From positions 1 through 29,526 of the forward strand of contig JAAMXY010000271.1 of NCBI GenBank assembly GCA_019677205.1: a stretch of 29,526 nucleotides of DNA, written 5' to 3'. Positions 9,546-18,532 of the stretch are shown here, one piece after another. This stretch comes from Pinguiococcus pyrenoidosus. Taxonomy: Eukaryota > Sar > Pinguiophyceae > Pinguiochrysidales > Pinguiochrysidaceae. The notes beneath the pieces are model-generated. The model worked only from the letters and a program-made list of their open reading frames with translations. It was not told the DNA's origin and made no database searches. Positions within the stretch are counted from its first letter, which is position 1; every line of letters begins with the position of its first letter. Position numbers and translations under genes: made by a program.

Positions 9546-11148
9546 CTTGGATTCCTCTGCTGCAGACTGAAAACACGAGAAAAAGCGTCAGCGGCGCCGC
9601 TTCTCCGACATCAGCTGACAGCGTCGCGGCGATGAGCGGCGCAGAATCGCTTCTCTCCACAGTGAGCTGCGTTTGAACCGCCATTCCTTCGGCGCCACCT
9701 TGATTTGCTCGGCCCTCCAAGCGGTCGAGGGCGGCTTTTGAACAGCGCCGCACGCTTCGCCGCACAAAGTCGCTCCGGCACAAGTCCGCACCAAGTGGAT
9801 TCAAAGCGTATCTAAGCTTCTGCGCGCGCGCGTTCCATTCACACGCCCTCTCCACACTTCCTAAAGGCGAAGCGTCATCTACCTCGGCCTTTAGCGGCTG
9901 ACGCAGTGAGTCTTCGCCGCCTTCCATGTGCAGAAATCCCCAATCTCTCCCCTCCTCGGCTATAGGTTACGCGCGTGTTCCCCCGTCTACGGTATACCTG
10001 CGACAGCAAAGGCCGCAGTTCTGCGTCTGCTGGTCCGCGTCGCCGGAGCGTGATGTCTGAAGCTGAAATTCTCCGCGGAGAATCTCGAAAAGCGGCGGAT
10101 CTCCAGTGAAAGTGCGGCGTAAACGGAGGAGATTTGCATCTGAAATGAATGAACTCCAGGATCCTCTTTTGGGCAAAGCGTCATACAACCGTTTACTTTG
10201 TATATTTATTTTTCGACTTCTTTGACAAAAAGCCACAATATTTTATATAGTATTTTGATTTAGAAATACTGACAACCGAGGAGCACTATCGATACAGGAT
10301 GGGGTGCTCGGCGCAGCTTGAAGTCAGCTGTCTTCGGACTGACTGGACTGTTTTCTCTCTTTTCGTACAGTTAGCAGACAGTTCGGCAAGGGAAAGCGGC
10401 GTCGGGAGGGGAAGTGTCGAACAACTTGCCGGTAACTTTGTCAGAGCCTACCAACCCTTGACGATCAGACTCGCCGAAGAAGAAGATGGGATTGGAACCA
10501 TCATCGGCATCTATCCGTCCCGCAAACAACTAGTCACCACTCGGCCGCGCGTCCTCTCCTCCTGCTATGAATGATCGACAGGCGGACTCGCTCGTCTTCG
10601 AGTGATTCCCCGGAGCAGTCTCGGAAAGGTTCCGCTGCGCGGCACTTGGCACGCGGTCGGGCCGGGGCGTACCCTTGAGTGCCGTATGCTGCAGGTTCAG
10701 TCAGCGGAAAAAAGTACAGCCACACGTCACGGGGCGGCACGCAGCGCTCGACTCGCTCGGAAGATGATTCCAAGCCACACAATGTTTTTGCCCCGCTTGG
10801 CAAGCAAGATGAGATGGAAAGCACGCGCACGAGGAGCGACGATAGGCTGACGCCATGTGCTACGCTCTCCATGTGTGCTCCGGAAAGGCGGTGGGACGTC
10901 GCGTAACCTAGGGCGCGAGTAGACGGTACAAATTGCAGGGTGTTTTCACTTCAACCGCCGCAGTGGACCCGAGCACGTGTTCGGCCCCTCTAGATCTATA
11001 CCATAGCCATGTAAGGCTCTCCGGCCACACGCAGAGGCCACGCGCTTTTCGCGATCGCTTCGCACCCGAAGGCCCCCAAAATGGCCCTTTTCCTCCCGAA
11101 TCCTCTCCGACGCCGCAGCGCCTCGGAGTCGACGCCTCGGACCCTGAG
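9546..11148. other. 1.6 kb gene-poor divergent region
   Basis: This region lies between the starts of the acyl-CoA synthetase (minus) and the surface-type protein (plus), so it should hold both promoters. A marked AT-rich patch lies at about 10190-10275. A 91-codon ATG frame at 10299-10574 (+) and a 112-codon frame at 10872-10534 (-) show no domain, and I do not call them. The frame of the downstream gene is open back to about 10933 but without an ATG. I see no tRNA, rRNA or mobile element. Confidence 0.4.
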
Positions 11149-12183
11149 ATGCTCGCAAGGAGTGGCGTTGCAGTGCTGCTGGCGCTCGGCGCCCCGCGGG
11201 CCCTGGGCAGGAACAGCTTCCAGCCCGACAGCGGCGCCGTGGCCGGCTCTCGCTTCTACAGCCGCCTGCGCGTGCAGAGCACCAGCGCCAGCCTGGCCCA
11301 GCTGTACATCTCCAAGGTGGAGATGACGGTGCCGGCGGGCGTGGTGGGGGTGAAGCCGGAGGCGAAGACGGGCTGGAACATCAGCATCGCTACGGGCGTG
11401 GTGGCGCCGTTCTTGGACCATGGCGACGAGGTGGTGGAGGGCCCCTTGCGGGTGACGTGGGAGGCGCTCAACGAGGATCACACGGTGCACAGCGACCACT
11501 TCTGGGACGCGCAGATGCAGATCCGCGTGGGCTGCGACATCCCCGAGTCCAACTTGACCACCATCTTCAACGGCTTCCACACGCTGTGGTTCCCCATCAC
11601 CTGGCACTACGCCGAGGAGGGCACGCACGAGGAGGTGGCGTCGGCGGAGACCGTCGGCGTGGCGGCGGGAGAGGGCAGCTGGTTCGGCATCCGCCCACGG
11701 GCGGCGCCTTTCATCCAGATCACGTCCACGGCGTCCTGCGGCGGCCGCAACGGAGACCCCAGCTGGCACAACGACAGCACTTGGGCGCTCACGCCGGAGA
11801 CCACTGCCAGCGAGACCTTTGTGCTGGGAGAGGTGGGCGTCCTGCGCGAGGCGCTGCTGGAGGACATGTTCCAGCTGCGCCAAAGCTTGAGCAGCTTGCA
11901 GAGCAGCATCCGCACCGAGTGCATCGCTGAGGACGACGCCGCGGGCAGTCGGCGGCGTCTGCAGTCCAGCGACTGCTTCTCAACCGCCAGCGGCTCCTCC
12001 AGCAGCGGCGGCGATGACGACGACGACGTCCGTCTGGCGCTGGGCCTCGGCCTCGGCCTCGGCTTGGGCGTCGGCCTGCTGTCCGTGCTGGCGCTGTACA
12101 TGGCGAAGAAGAAGCGGCCCGCGGCGAAGACGTACGAGTCGGTGACGGAGAAGGCCTACGTGCAAGAGGGTCACACCGCCTAG
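11149..12183 (+). CDS. Secreted/type I single-pass membrane protein, unknown family
   Basis: The chosen start is the first ATG in the frame (11149); it gives a textbook signal peptide (MLARSGVAVLLALGAPRALG) and a 344-aa single-exon protein. The ectodomain is rich in beta-type sequence and has three N-glycosylation sequons (NIS, NLT, NDS) and a few cysteines (GCDIP, ASCGG, TECIAE, SSDCF). A short Leu/Gln/Ser heptad-like stretch (about 236-255) precedes a basic RRRLQ site that could be a processing site. A Ser/Gly/Asp linker ending in five Asp leads to a Gly/Leu-repeat membrane helix at about 297-320. The cytosolic tail begins with KKKRP and contains Tyr residues in YESV and AYVQ. Topology is well supported; function is unknown. 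Confidence 0.75.
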   Translation: MLARSGVAVLLALGAPRALGRNSFQPDSGAVAGSRFYSRLRVQSTSASLAQLYISKVEMTVPAGVVGVKPEAKTGWNISIATGVVAPFLDHGDEVVEGPLRVTWEALNEDHTVHSDHFWDAQMQIRVGCDIPESNLTTIFNGFHTLWFPITWHYAEEGTHEEVASAETVGVAAGEGSWFGIRPRAAPFIQITSTASCGGRNGDPSWHNDSTWALTPETTASETFVLGEVGVLREALLEDMFQLRQSLSSLQSSIRTECIAEDDAAGSRRRLQSSDCFSTASGSSSSGGDDDDDVRLALGLGLGLGLGVGLLSVLALYMAKKKRPAAKTYESVTEKAYVQEGHTA

Positions 12184-12719
12184 GCCGGCTAGCGGCAGCG
12201 GCGTTATGTCCCAGTTGACATGTGTCTTCTTCTCTCCTCCCACTCTGCTGTGGCTTGTGGGTTAGGGTGAGGGTTCGTGTTAGGGAGGTTGAAAGGCCTT
12301 GTGTCGTGCCAACAATGTTCTTTTTTCAGTGGCTCTCTCACTCTTTCTCTTTTTGTACACGGCCTCGATCTGGCAGGGCTTCCACTCCCTGGGGATTGGG
12401 GCCGATGTCGCTCCAGCCTGACACGACGCCCAGCAGGCTAAGCCCTCCGATAGAGTCTCCAGCGGGGCCACGTAGAGCCGCGCGCCTGCGGCCAGAGCGA
12501 CAGCGATGCCACTCGCAAAGCTTCCGGAAAGGTCAGGGGCAGGCAAAGTCCATTTGCTCGGCGATGAGGAGCTCTCGAAGGAGACCTCTTGCATGCCGCT
12601 TCCTCCAGATGTCTCTTCCTCAGCTTAGCCACCGTTTGCCTCTTTGCGTGTGTTTTTCTCGCGTAGCCAGAATCCCAATCCACGATCCTCCTTTCTCTCG
12701 ATTTCTCTGCTTCCTCTCT
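12184..12719. other. Convergent intergenic region
   Basis: This lies between the stops of the surface-type protein and the TatD gene. It contains a G-rich telomere-like stretch (listed separately) and a pyrimidine-rich tract at about 12310-12360. A 104-codon minus-strand ATG frame (12594-12280) has an Ala-rich hydrophobic middle. It has no recognised domain and lies downstream of a complete gene, so I leave it uncalled. Confidence 0.4.
12258..12287 (+). repeat. Degenerate interstitial telomere-like repeat
   Basis: Two exact TTAGGG hexamers and one TGAGGG variant occur within 30 bases, in the order GGTTAGGG, TGAGGGTT, CGTGTTAGGG. It is far too short to be a functional telomere and could be chance or a relic. 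Confidence 0.4.
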
Positions 12720-13697
12720 TCATCCCCCGGTGCCTAGCGTCGCAATAAAGGCCTCCGCATTCGCCCACGTGCGCTCGGCCGTCTCGTCCAGGCTCCAGCC
12801 CCTCATGTCAGCCACCACTTCGCACACGCGCAGCATGCAGTCGTCCACCTCCGCCGGGTCCTCCAAGTCGGACTCGAGCAGCAGCCGATCATCCGGCACC
12901 ATGGCCACATTGGCGGCCATTTTCCGGCGAGCATTGTCGTCGTGGGCGTTGATCACGTAGCTGAAGCCCACGAACACCGGCACTGGAAGGGCCAAGAAGC
13001 GGGGAATCCAGTCCGGACTGGCGCCGTAGCTGTGCAGCGAGATCGCAGGGGGGATCTGGCCTCTTTCCGCAGCTTCTTCAAACACTCCAAACACCTTTCC
13101 AACCGCTCTCACGCAGTGAACGGACACCGGACGCCGCAACTCCGCCGCAATCTCCACTTGTCGCGCGAAGATCTGCTGCTGAACGTCATATTCGCACCTG
13201 CTCTCCACATCTACGCGTTAGTACAGCCCACCACCACGAAAAGAAACTTCAAAAATCACTCACCGACGCGTCTCTGGCGTCTTCGCCGCCTTATCCAAGC
13301 CGATTTCCCCCAGAAGCGCCGAGGGATTCGCCTCCAAAACCGCGCGCAAGCGCGCGTCCCAGCCGCTCTCGGCTCTGTGAGCGAACCACGGGTGAACGCC
13401 GATGCCAAAGGTGGATAAGGCTTCGGGACGCGCGGCGTGCGCGTCTAAAACGGCCGTCCAATCCGCCTCTTGAGTGGCCATGAGACACGCGCGGCTGCGA
13501 ATGGCCGCCACAGCGTGGTGGGAGCTCGGGTCGATGCCTGCGTGGCAGTGCGAGTCGAAAAGCGCCAGAGAAGACGACATCTGCGGAGCGACAATGAGCA
13601 GCAAATTCAAACGCAAAAAGCGCGGCATTTTGGGCCTTCTCGCGACGGTTACAATTCGGCTAAAGCTGGCGGGAAAGGATCGATTGGACCGTTCCAT
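12720..13697 (-). CDS. TatD-family metal-dependent hydrolase
   Basis: The model on the minus strand joins 13697-13264 and 13197-12720 (303 aa). The intron is only 66 nt, phase 2, with donor GTGAGT, an internal TACTAAC branch-site match and acceptor AGCAG. All metal-binding signatures of the family are present in order: DSHCH near residue 48, GEIGLD near 135, VHC, LHSYGAS and the ESDLEDP aspartate. TatD enzymes are metal-dependent nucleases/hydrolases of the amidohydrolase fold; the LHSYGAS...FVGFSYV region recalls the fungal Cut9-interacting (Scn1) branch. Two starts are possible. The ATG at 13697 adds a 39-residue Arg-rich leader that looks mitochondrial, while the ATG at 13580 gives a 264-aa protein with DSHCH at the usual position near the N-terminus. 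Confidence 0.85.
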
Positions 13698-13911
13698 CTC
13701 GACACATAATTTTCTTATGACTATTGATTATTATATAAATTCAATTCAATACATTGTGGTTAGTATATGGTAAAATATATATATATTTTCAACGGTCATA
13801 TAGAGTTTCCCGCCAAAAATCCGGATATTCTGCAGAACATTCGGTTCGTTTGCGTCTTCCGCGCTTTTCAAACCGCGCCGCATCTGAATCCCCCAAACGG
13901 CCCTCGCGATC
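13698..13911. promoter_or_regulatory. Short AT-rich divergent promoter region
   Basis: This 214-bp gap separates the starts of the TatD gene (minus) and the second acyl-CoA synthetase (plus). It contains TATA-like runs in both orientations: ATTATATAAA at 13731-13740, about 35 bases above the distal TatD ATG, and an alternating ATATATATAT run at about 13776-13788. Its base composition contrasts sharply with the GC-rich genes on both sides. The promoter role is inferred from position. Confidence 0.45.
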
Positions 13912-16590
13912 ATGAGTGACATCGTGGAGATGATCGTGCTGCATCTGGTGGCGCTGGTGCTGGCGCTTCTGGACGTGGCTCTCTGGCTTTTCACCCTCGG
14001 ACCTGTGTGGATGATTCTGAAGCGGAGCCAACGCCCTACAAAGCAAGTCGTGCAGGTATTCCTTCGCATCGCGAATCTCTCCCTTACTCCCGTTGAGCAT
14101 TCGCGCGCGGTTTCTGCCCCAAAAAGTGGGTGCGATGAAGTCGCAAGGAGCGTGAACGACCAAAGATGTTCAGATGCGCGGGCATTCGGCAGCTTTTGCA
14201 CCTTCGGAAGCGCCTGGCGGTCGCGTTTCTTCCTGTTCTGGTTTGCAGCCGTCATCTCTCTTCAGTCCTCTATGGTCCTGAAGGCTTCCACCAGTATCGA
14301 TTGATTGGTGTTGACGCGAAGACCTCGAGAAACGCCTCTCGCTCTCACGCAGGATTTTGCGCATTTCTGTCCTCTTCTGGTACTTGTGTCACGAACTTCT
14401 GCCATCCCCGCAGGTCGGAGAAGTGGACGTGAATGGCGCGGATATGGCGCCCTCTCCAGTGTACCGTGTAGTCATGGCCAAGGACGGTCTTTGCCGAGCT
14501 CCTGGGAAAGATCGCTTCACGGCGTACGACATCCTGAAGCAAAGCGCCGCAGAGTTCGCGGACAAGCCCGCCCAGGCGTCGCGCAGCTTCCTTCGCTTCG
14601 AGAAAGTCCGCGAGACGGACAGGTTCCCAGCGCGAGTGTATGGCGAGACCAGGTACACCACCTACGCCGAGCTGCGCGAGCAGACGCTGGCGTTTGGCTG
14701 CGGCCTCCGGGCGCTTGGCATGGAGCCCATGCCGGCAAGCGGAGATCGGCTGGAAGACAAGAGCGGCGCGTTCAAGATGATCATCTTCGAGGACACGTGT
14801 CCAGAGTGGATGGTGGCGGCCCAGGGAGCGTTCTCGCAGTCCATGGTGGTCTTCACGTCCTACGCGACGCTGGGCATGGACAGCTTCGTCTCCGCCGTCA
14901 ACGAAGGAGAGGTGTGCACCATCATGTGCAACTACAAGTCGCTGGCGGAGGTGATCGAGCGCCTGGACCAGATGCCCAGCGTGCGCACGGTGATCTACAA
15001 CGCTTTCCTGGTGGAAGGCCCCATAGCTCCGCCCATTCTTCCGAAGAGCCAAAACGTGCGGGTGGTGAGCGTCGCCGAGACGCTGCAGATCGGTCGCAAG
15101 AACCCGCTCCAGCCGCAGCCTCCATCTCCGAAGGACGTCGCAGTGGTCATGTACACATCCGGATCCACGGGCAGTCCCAAGGGGGTCGTCATAACTCATT
15201 CGCAGGTATGGGTGGCCCAGGGGCGACCTTCGAAGCAAGCCGCCGTTGACAAGGCTCACACCTCACCTCTTTTGGGGACGCCCAGCTTGTTGGATGCGTC
15301 GCGGGCATCCACACCGTCCTGGCGGGGTACCTTGTCGATGGCGAGGAATCCTACGTGGCCTACCTGCCGTTGGCACACATCCTGGAGCTCGTTGCGGAGA
15401 CGACGATGCTGAGCCTCGGCAACCTCCTGTGCTACACCAACGTCACCGACCTCCTTGCCGGGCCGGGCAAAGCGCACCCCACGTCCGGCGGCTCCCTGGC
15501 CGTCTACGGCCCCACATGCATGGCCGGCGTGCCCAAAGTCTGGGAACGCATCATGAAGGGCGCGCAAGAGAAGGCCCAGCGGGGGCCTTCTTGGAAGAGG
15601 TTCCTTCTGAAGCTCGCCGTCAAGCTGAGCTCCATCGCGATCAAGCAGGGGCGGTACACGCCCCTGTTCGATGCCCTGGTCTTCAAGCCAGTGAGATCCA
15701 TGGTTGGCGGGAATCTCAAGTTCGCGCTCAGCGGTGGAGGCCCCATCTCCAGCGAAGTGCAGCAGTTCATTCGGGCAGCCTTTGGCTGTCCGCTCGTGCA
15801 GGGATACGGCCTGACGGAGGTCGCGGGTGCCGTGTCCATCCAGACCTTGAGAAGCGTGGAGCTGGGCGTGAATGGCCCGCCGCTCGGTAGCCTCGAGCTC
15901 GTCCTCCACTCGGAGCCGAGCTTCGCGGACCATGCCGGCCAGCCGTATCTAACGACGGACAAGTACGACGCCGATGGGAATCGGATCTTCGGTAGGGGAG
16001 AGATCTGGGTCCGCGGCGTGAGCGTCTCCAGTGGGTACTACAAGAAGGCGGACAAGACGGCGGAAGAGTTCGACGAGCATGGCTTCTTCCACACCGGCGA
16101 CATCGGCCAGCTGACCGCGCAGGGCGATCTGAAGATCGTGGACCGCAAGAAGAACCTGGTGAAGCTGAAAGGAGGGGAGTACGTCGCCTTGGAGCAGATG
16201 CAGACGGTGTACAACAACTCGCAGTACGTGGACCCCGGCAATGGCGGCGTACTGGCCTACGGAGACGCAACGCTCGATCGGCCGATCCTTCTGGTCCAGG
16301 TCGCCAGCGGCCCGCTGCGGCGCCTTTCGAACGAGCTCGGCATTGAAGGCAGTGACGAGGACCTAGCGCAGAATCCCGATATCGTCAAGGCTGTCCACGC
16401 CGATCTGCTCAAGATTGCAAAGGCCGGCAAGCTGCCGAGGTTGGAGCATGCGGCTGCCATCGCTCTGCTCACCGAGGCATGGTCGCAGGAGAACGGATGC
16501 CTCACGGCGACGCACAAGCTGCAGCCTCGCGTGATCAAGATCCACAACAAGGCAGAGATTTCCAAAATGCTGCAGGCGGTGCAGAAGTAG
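13912..16590 (+). CDS. Long-chain acyl-CoA synthetase 2 (AMP-forming, membrane-anchored)
   Basis: The model joins 13912-14055, 14414-15205 and 15286-16590 (746 aa), with GT-AG phase-0 introns of 358 and 80 nt, each after CAG. The first exon encodes only an N-terminal hydrophobic anchor (about 5-36) followed by a basic stretch. The adenylate-forming core starts near IYDILKQSA-like helix DILKQSAAEFADKPA. The P-loop YTSGSTGSPKG (295-305) lies just before intron 2, and YLPLAHILE, LSGGGPIS, GYGLTEV, GRGEIWVRG, HTGDIGQL, IVDRKKNLVKLKGGEY follow. It makes acyl-CoA from free fatty acid, CoA and ATP for membrane lipid synthesis or beta-oxidation. It shares family motifs but no clear intron position with the other synthetase in this window, so they are old paralogues rather than a fresh duplication. 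Confidence 0.9.
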
Positions 16591-16813
16591 GCCTAGGCTT
16601 CTCGACAGGAGCAAACCCCGTTTCCTCAGCAGGCGTAGAAGACGACTTGGTAGATCGGTAGCAAGCAGCAGAACGTCGCAAGGCATCGCAGTTCCTTCAT
16701 TCGAAAGGGTCCGGATGCCGGAGACCATCCCCCCGCGCCAACCTGCTTCACAGCACCACCTGAGGAGGATGCACACGCGCGAGAATTGGAGCCTTCTTGT
16801 GTCTTTCCGCCTG

Positions 16814-18009
16814 CTAGTCCTCCTTCGAGGACCTGTCCACGCGATCCCGGCCGCCGAAGAGCACGTTCTGCGGCATGATGGGGATCTGCGCGCCTACCTC
16901 GCCACTCATATCCACTTCTGCCGCCACACCCGCTGCGCTTGCGGAGCCCCGCGACGCCACCGCGTCGCTAAGGAACTGTCGGAAGGAGCGGTAGTAATGG
17001 CTGCCTCCTACTCGGGACGTGTCGTTGTGCATGCCCTCCGGAATCTGCAGCAGGCGCCGCAAGACGGAGGACGTCGCCTTGTCGTGCAGCTTCTGCACCT
17101 GCGCAGGCGGCACGAGCTCGTCCATCAGGCCCGAGATGAAGAGGATCGGCATCTGCAGCTCCGCAATGAACTTCAGCGAGTCCCACCCGATGCGGAGCAC
17201 GAAGGGCTTCAGAGACGCCAGGAACGGCATCACGACGTCCACCATCTCGCTGATGCTTGTGAAGGTATTCTCCACAACGACCAAGCGCACGTGATTCGGC
17301 CGCGCATGGGCAAGATGCAAGGCCACAGCGCCTCCCAGACTCCGGCCAAACACGCCAATCTTCAGCGGGTCGACCCGGCGCTGCGTCCGCAAGGCGTCCA
17401 AGCACGCTTCCGCATCTTTCTTCAGCCCGTTCTCGCTGGGCACACCTTCGCAGAGCCGAGCATTACATCGTGAAGCCTTTCCCACCCAAAAACTTCTCTC
17501 AGCAAACCTCCCAAGATACGGGACGTACCGGTGCTGTCGCCATAACCTCGGTAGTCCACGATCATCACGTTGACGTCCAACTTCTTGTACATGGCCTCCA
17601 GGTTGTCCATACGGAAGCCGATGTTGCCGGCGTTGCCGTGGAAGTACAGCAGCGTGATCTTGTCCTCGGAGTTGGGTTGCAAGAGCAGCCACGAGTGCAG
17701 CCGCGTGCCATCTGGCGGCGCAAAGGGGATATTTTTTGGTGAATCCGCCTATTTCGGCAGCGAAAAACAGGCGATTTGCCCACCTCCAACGTCCACGTAG
17801 AAATCTTGGTAGTTGAGGTCCCTCTCGCCGGGACTCTTGTAGCCGCGCGGGTTCTGCCGCGGAGATTTGGGCAGCTGCGCGCCGGCGTCGGGGAAGTACA
17901 GCAGTTTGTCCTGGAAGGCGTACAGCAGTGCGACGGCCAAAAAGGTCAGGCCGCCGACTATGGCAACGGAGTACCGGGTGGCGTCCCAAAGAACGCTCAG
18001 AACGGACAT
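16814..18009 (-). CDS. ABHD13: ABHD13-like alpha/beta serine hydrolase
   Basis: The model on the minus strand joins 18009-17784, 17711-17529 and 17445-16814 (346 aa; human ABHD13 is about 337). The introns are 72 and 83 nt, phase 1, with donors GTGGGC and GTACGT; joining them yields the family motifs DGTRLHSWL and DYRGYGDSTGVPSENG. An N-terminal membrane anchor lies at about 12-31. The HGNAGN oxyanion motif is at 100-105, the nucleophile Ser172 in GRSLGG, the acid Asp245 in SGLMDELVPP and the base His276 in PEGMHND. The family (ABHD13/BEM46/WAV2) contains membrane-anchored hydrolases, and its substrate is poorly defined. A tail of about 45 residues after the fold is Ala/Ser/charged. A more distal ATG at 18249 exists, but the ATG at 18009 places the anchor at the N-terminus as in the family. 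Confidence 0.88.
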
Positions 18010-18532
18010 TCTGGCGGGAAATTCGAAAAAGAAACCAGCGGAAAAGCGCGGGAAACCAAGCGAAATCGCAGGATCGATACTGAGTGAAACAGGACGGATG
18101 GACACCGGGCTGTGACTGGATGGAGCCTCGTATCCACCAGTATCTTCACCTGGAATGGCAGGCGTAAGGGTTCGGTCGTAGCGAGATGATTCGATGCTGG
18201 TGAGACTTGCAAACGGTAGATTCTTATTTTGGCCATTGTTTCCGAGCATAAAGCGGATAGAAATATTTAGATTTTGAGCGTGTTATCGCAGTCGAAGCGA
18301 TGAGGGGGTGAGACATCCACTTGATTTACACTTGAATCTTGATTCGAGGTGCGCATTGACAACAACACAAATTTTGAAAGATTTCATGTTTTATTTGCCA
18401 ATGAGCATAAGTTTATGTACCAGAAAAGATGGTGATATCATCTGCCAAACATTTTTCTGAAAAGATTCACCCGCAAAAGCCCGCCACAGCTTGCGCCTTA
18501 AAGAGCGCGTGCGGCGCTTATCCGTTGCGAGG
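18010..18532. promoter_or_regulatory. Divergent region between ABHD13-like and coat-protein genes
   Basis: This 523-bp AT-enriched spacer lies between two divergent starts and probably carries both promoters. No specific box is assigned. The minus frame remains open for 80 codons above the chosen ABHD13 start, with an ATG at 18249, so part of it may be transcribed 5' leader. Confidence 0.35.

Noticed and set aside
10299-10574. 91-codon ATG frame in the gene-poor region
   Set aside because: No domain, and an internal TTTTCGTACAG that looks as much like an acceptor as coding sequence. It is not enough to call a gene.
10534-10872. 112-codon minus-strand frame
   Set aside because: Composition is not distinctive, it overlaps other frames, and there is no domain or conserved motif.
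12280-12594. 104-codon minus-strand frame downstream of the TatD gene
   Set aside because: The Ala-rich middle looks faintly protein-like, but no domain or splice signal ties it to a gene.
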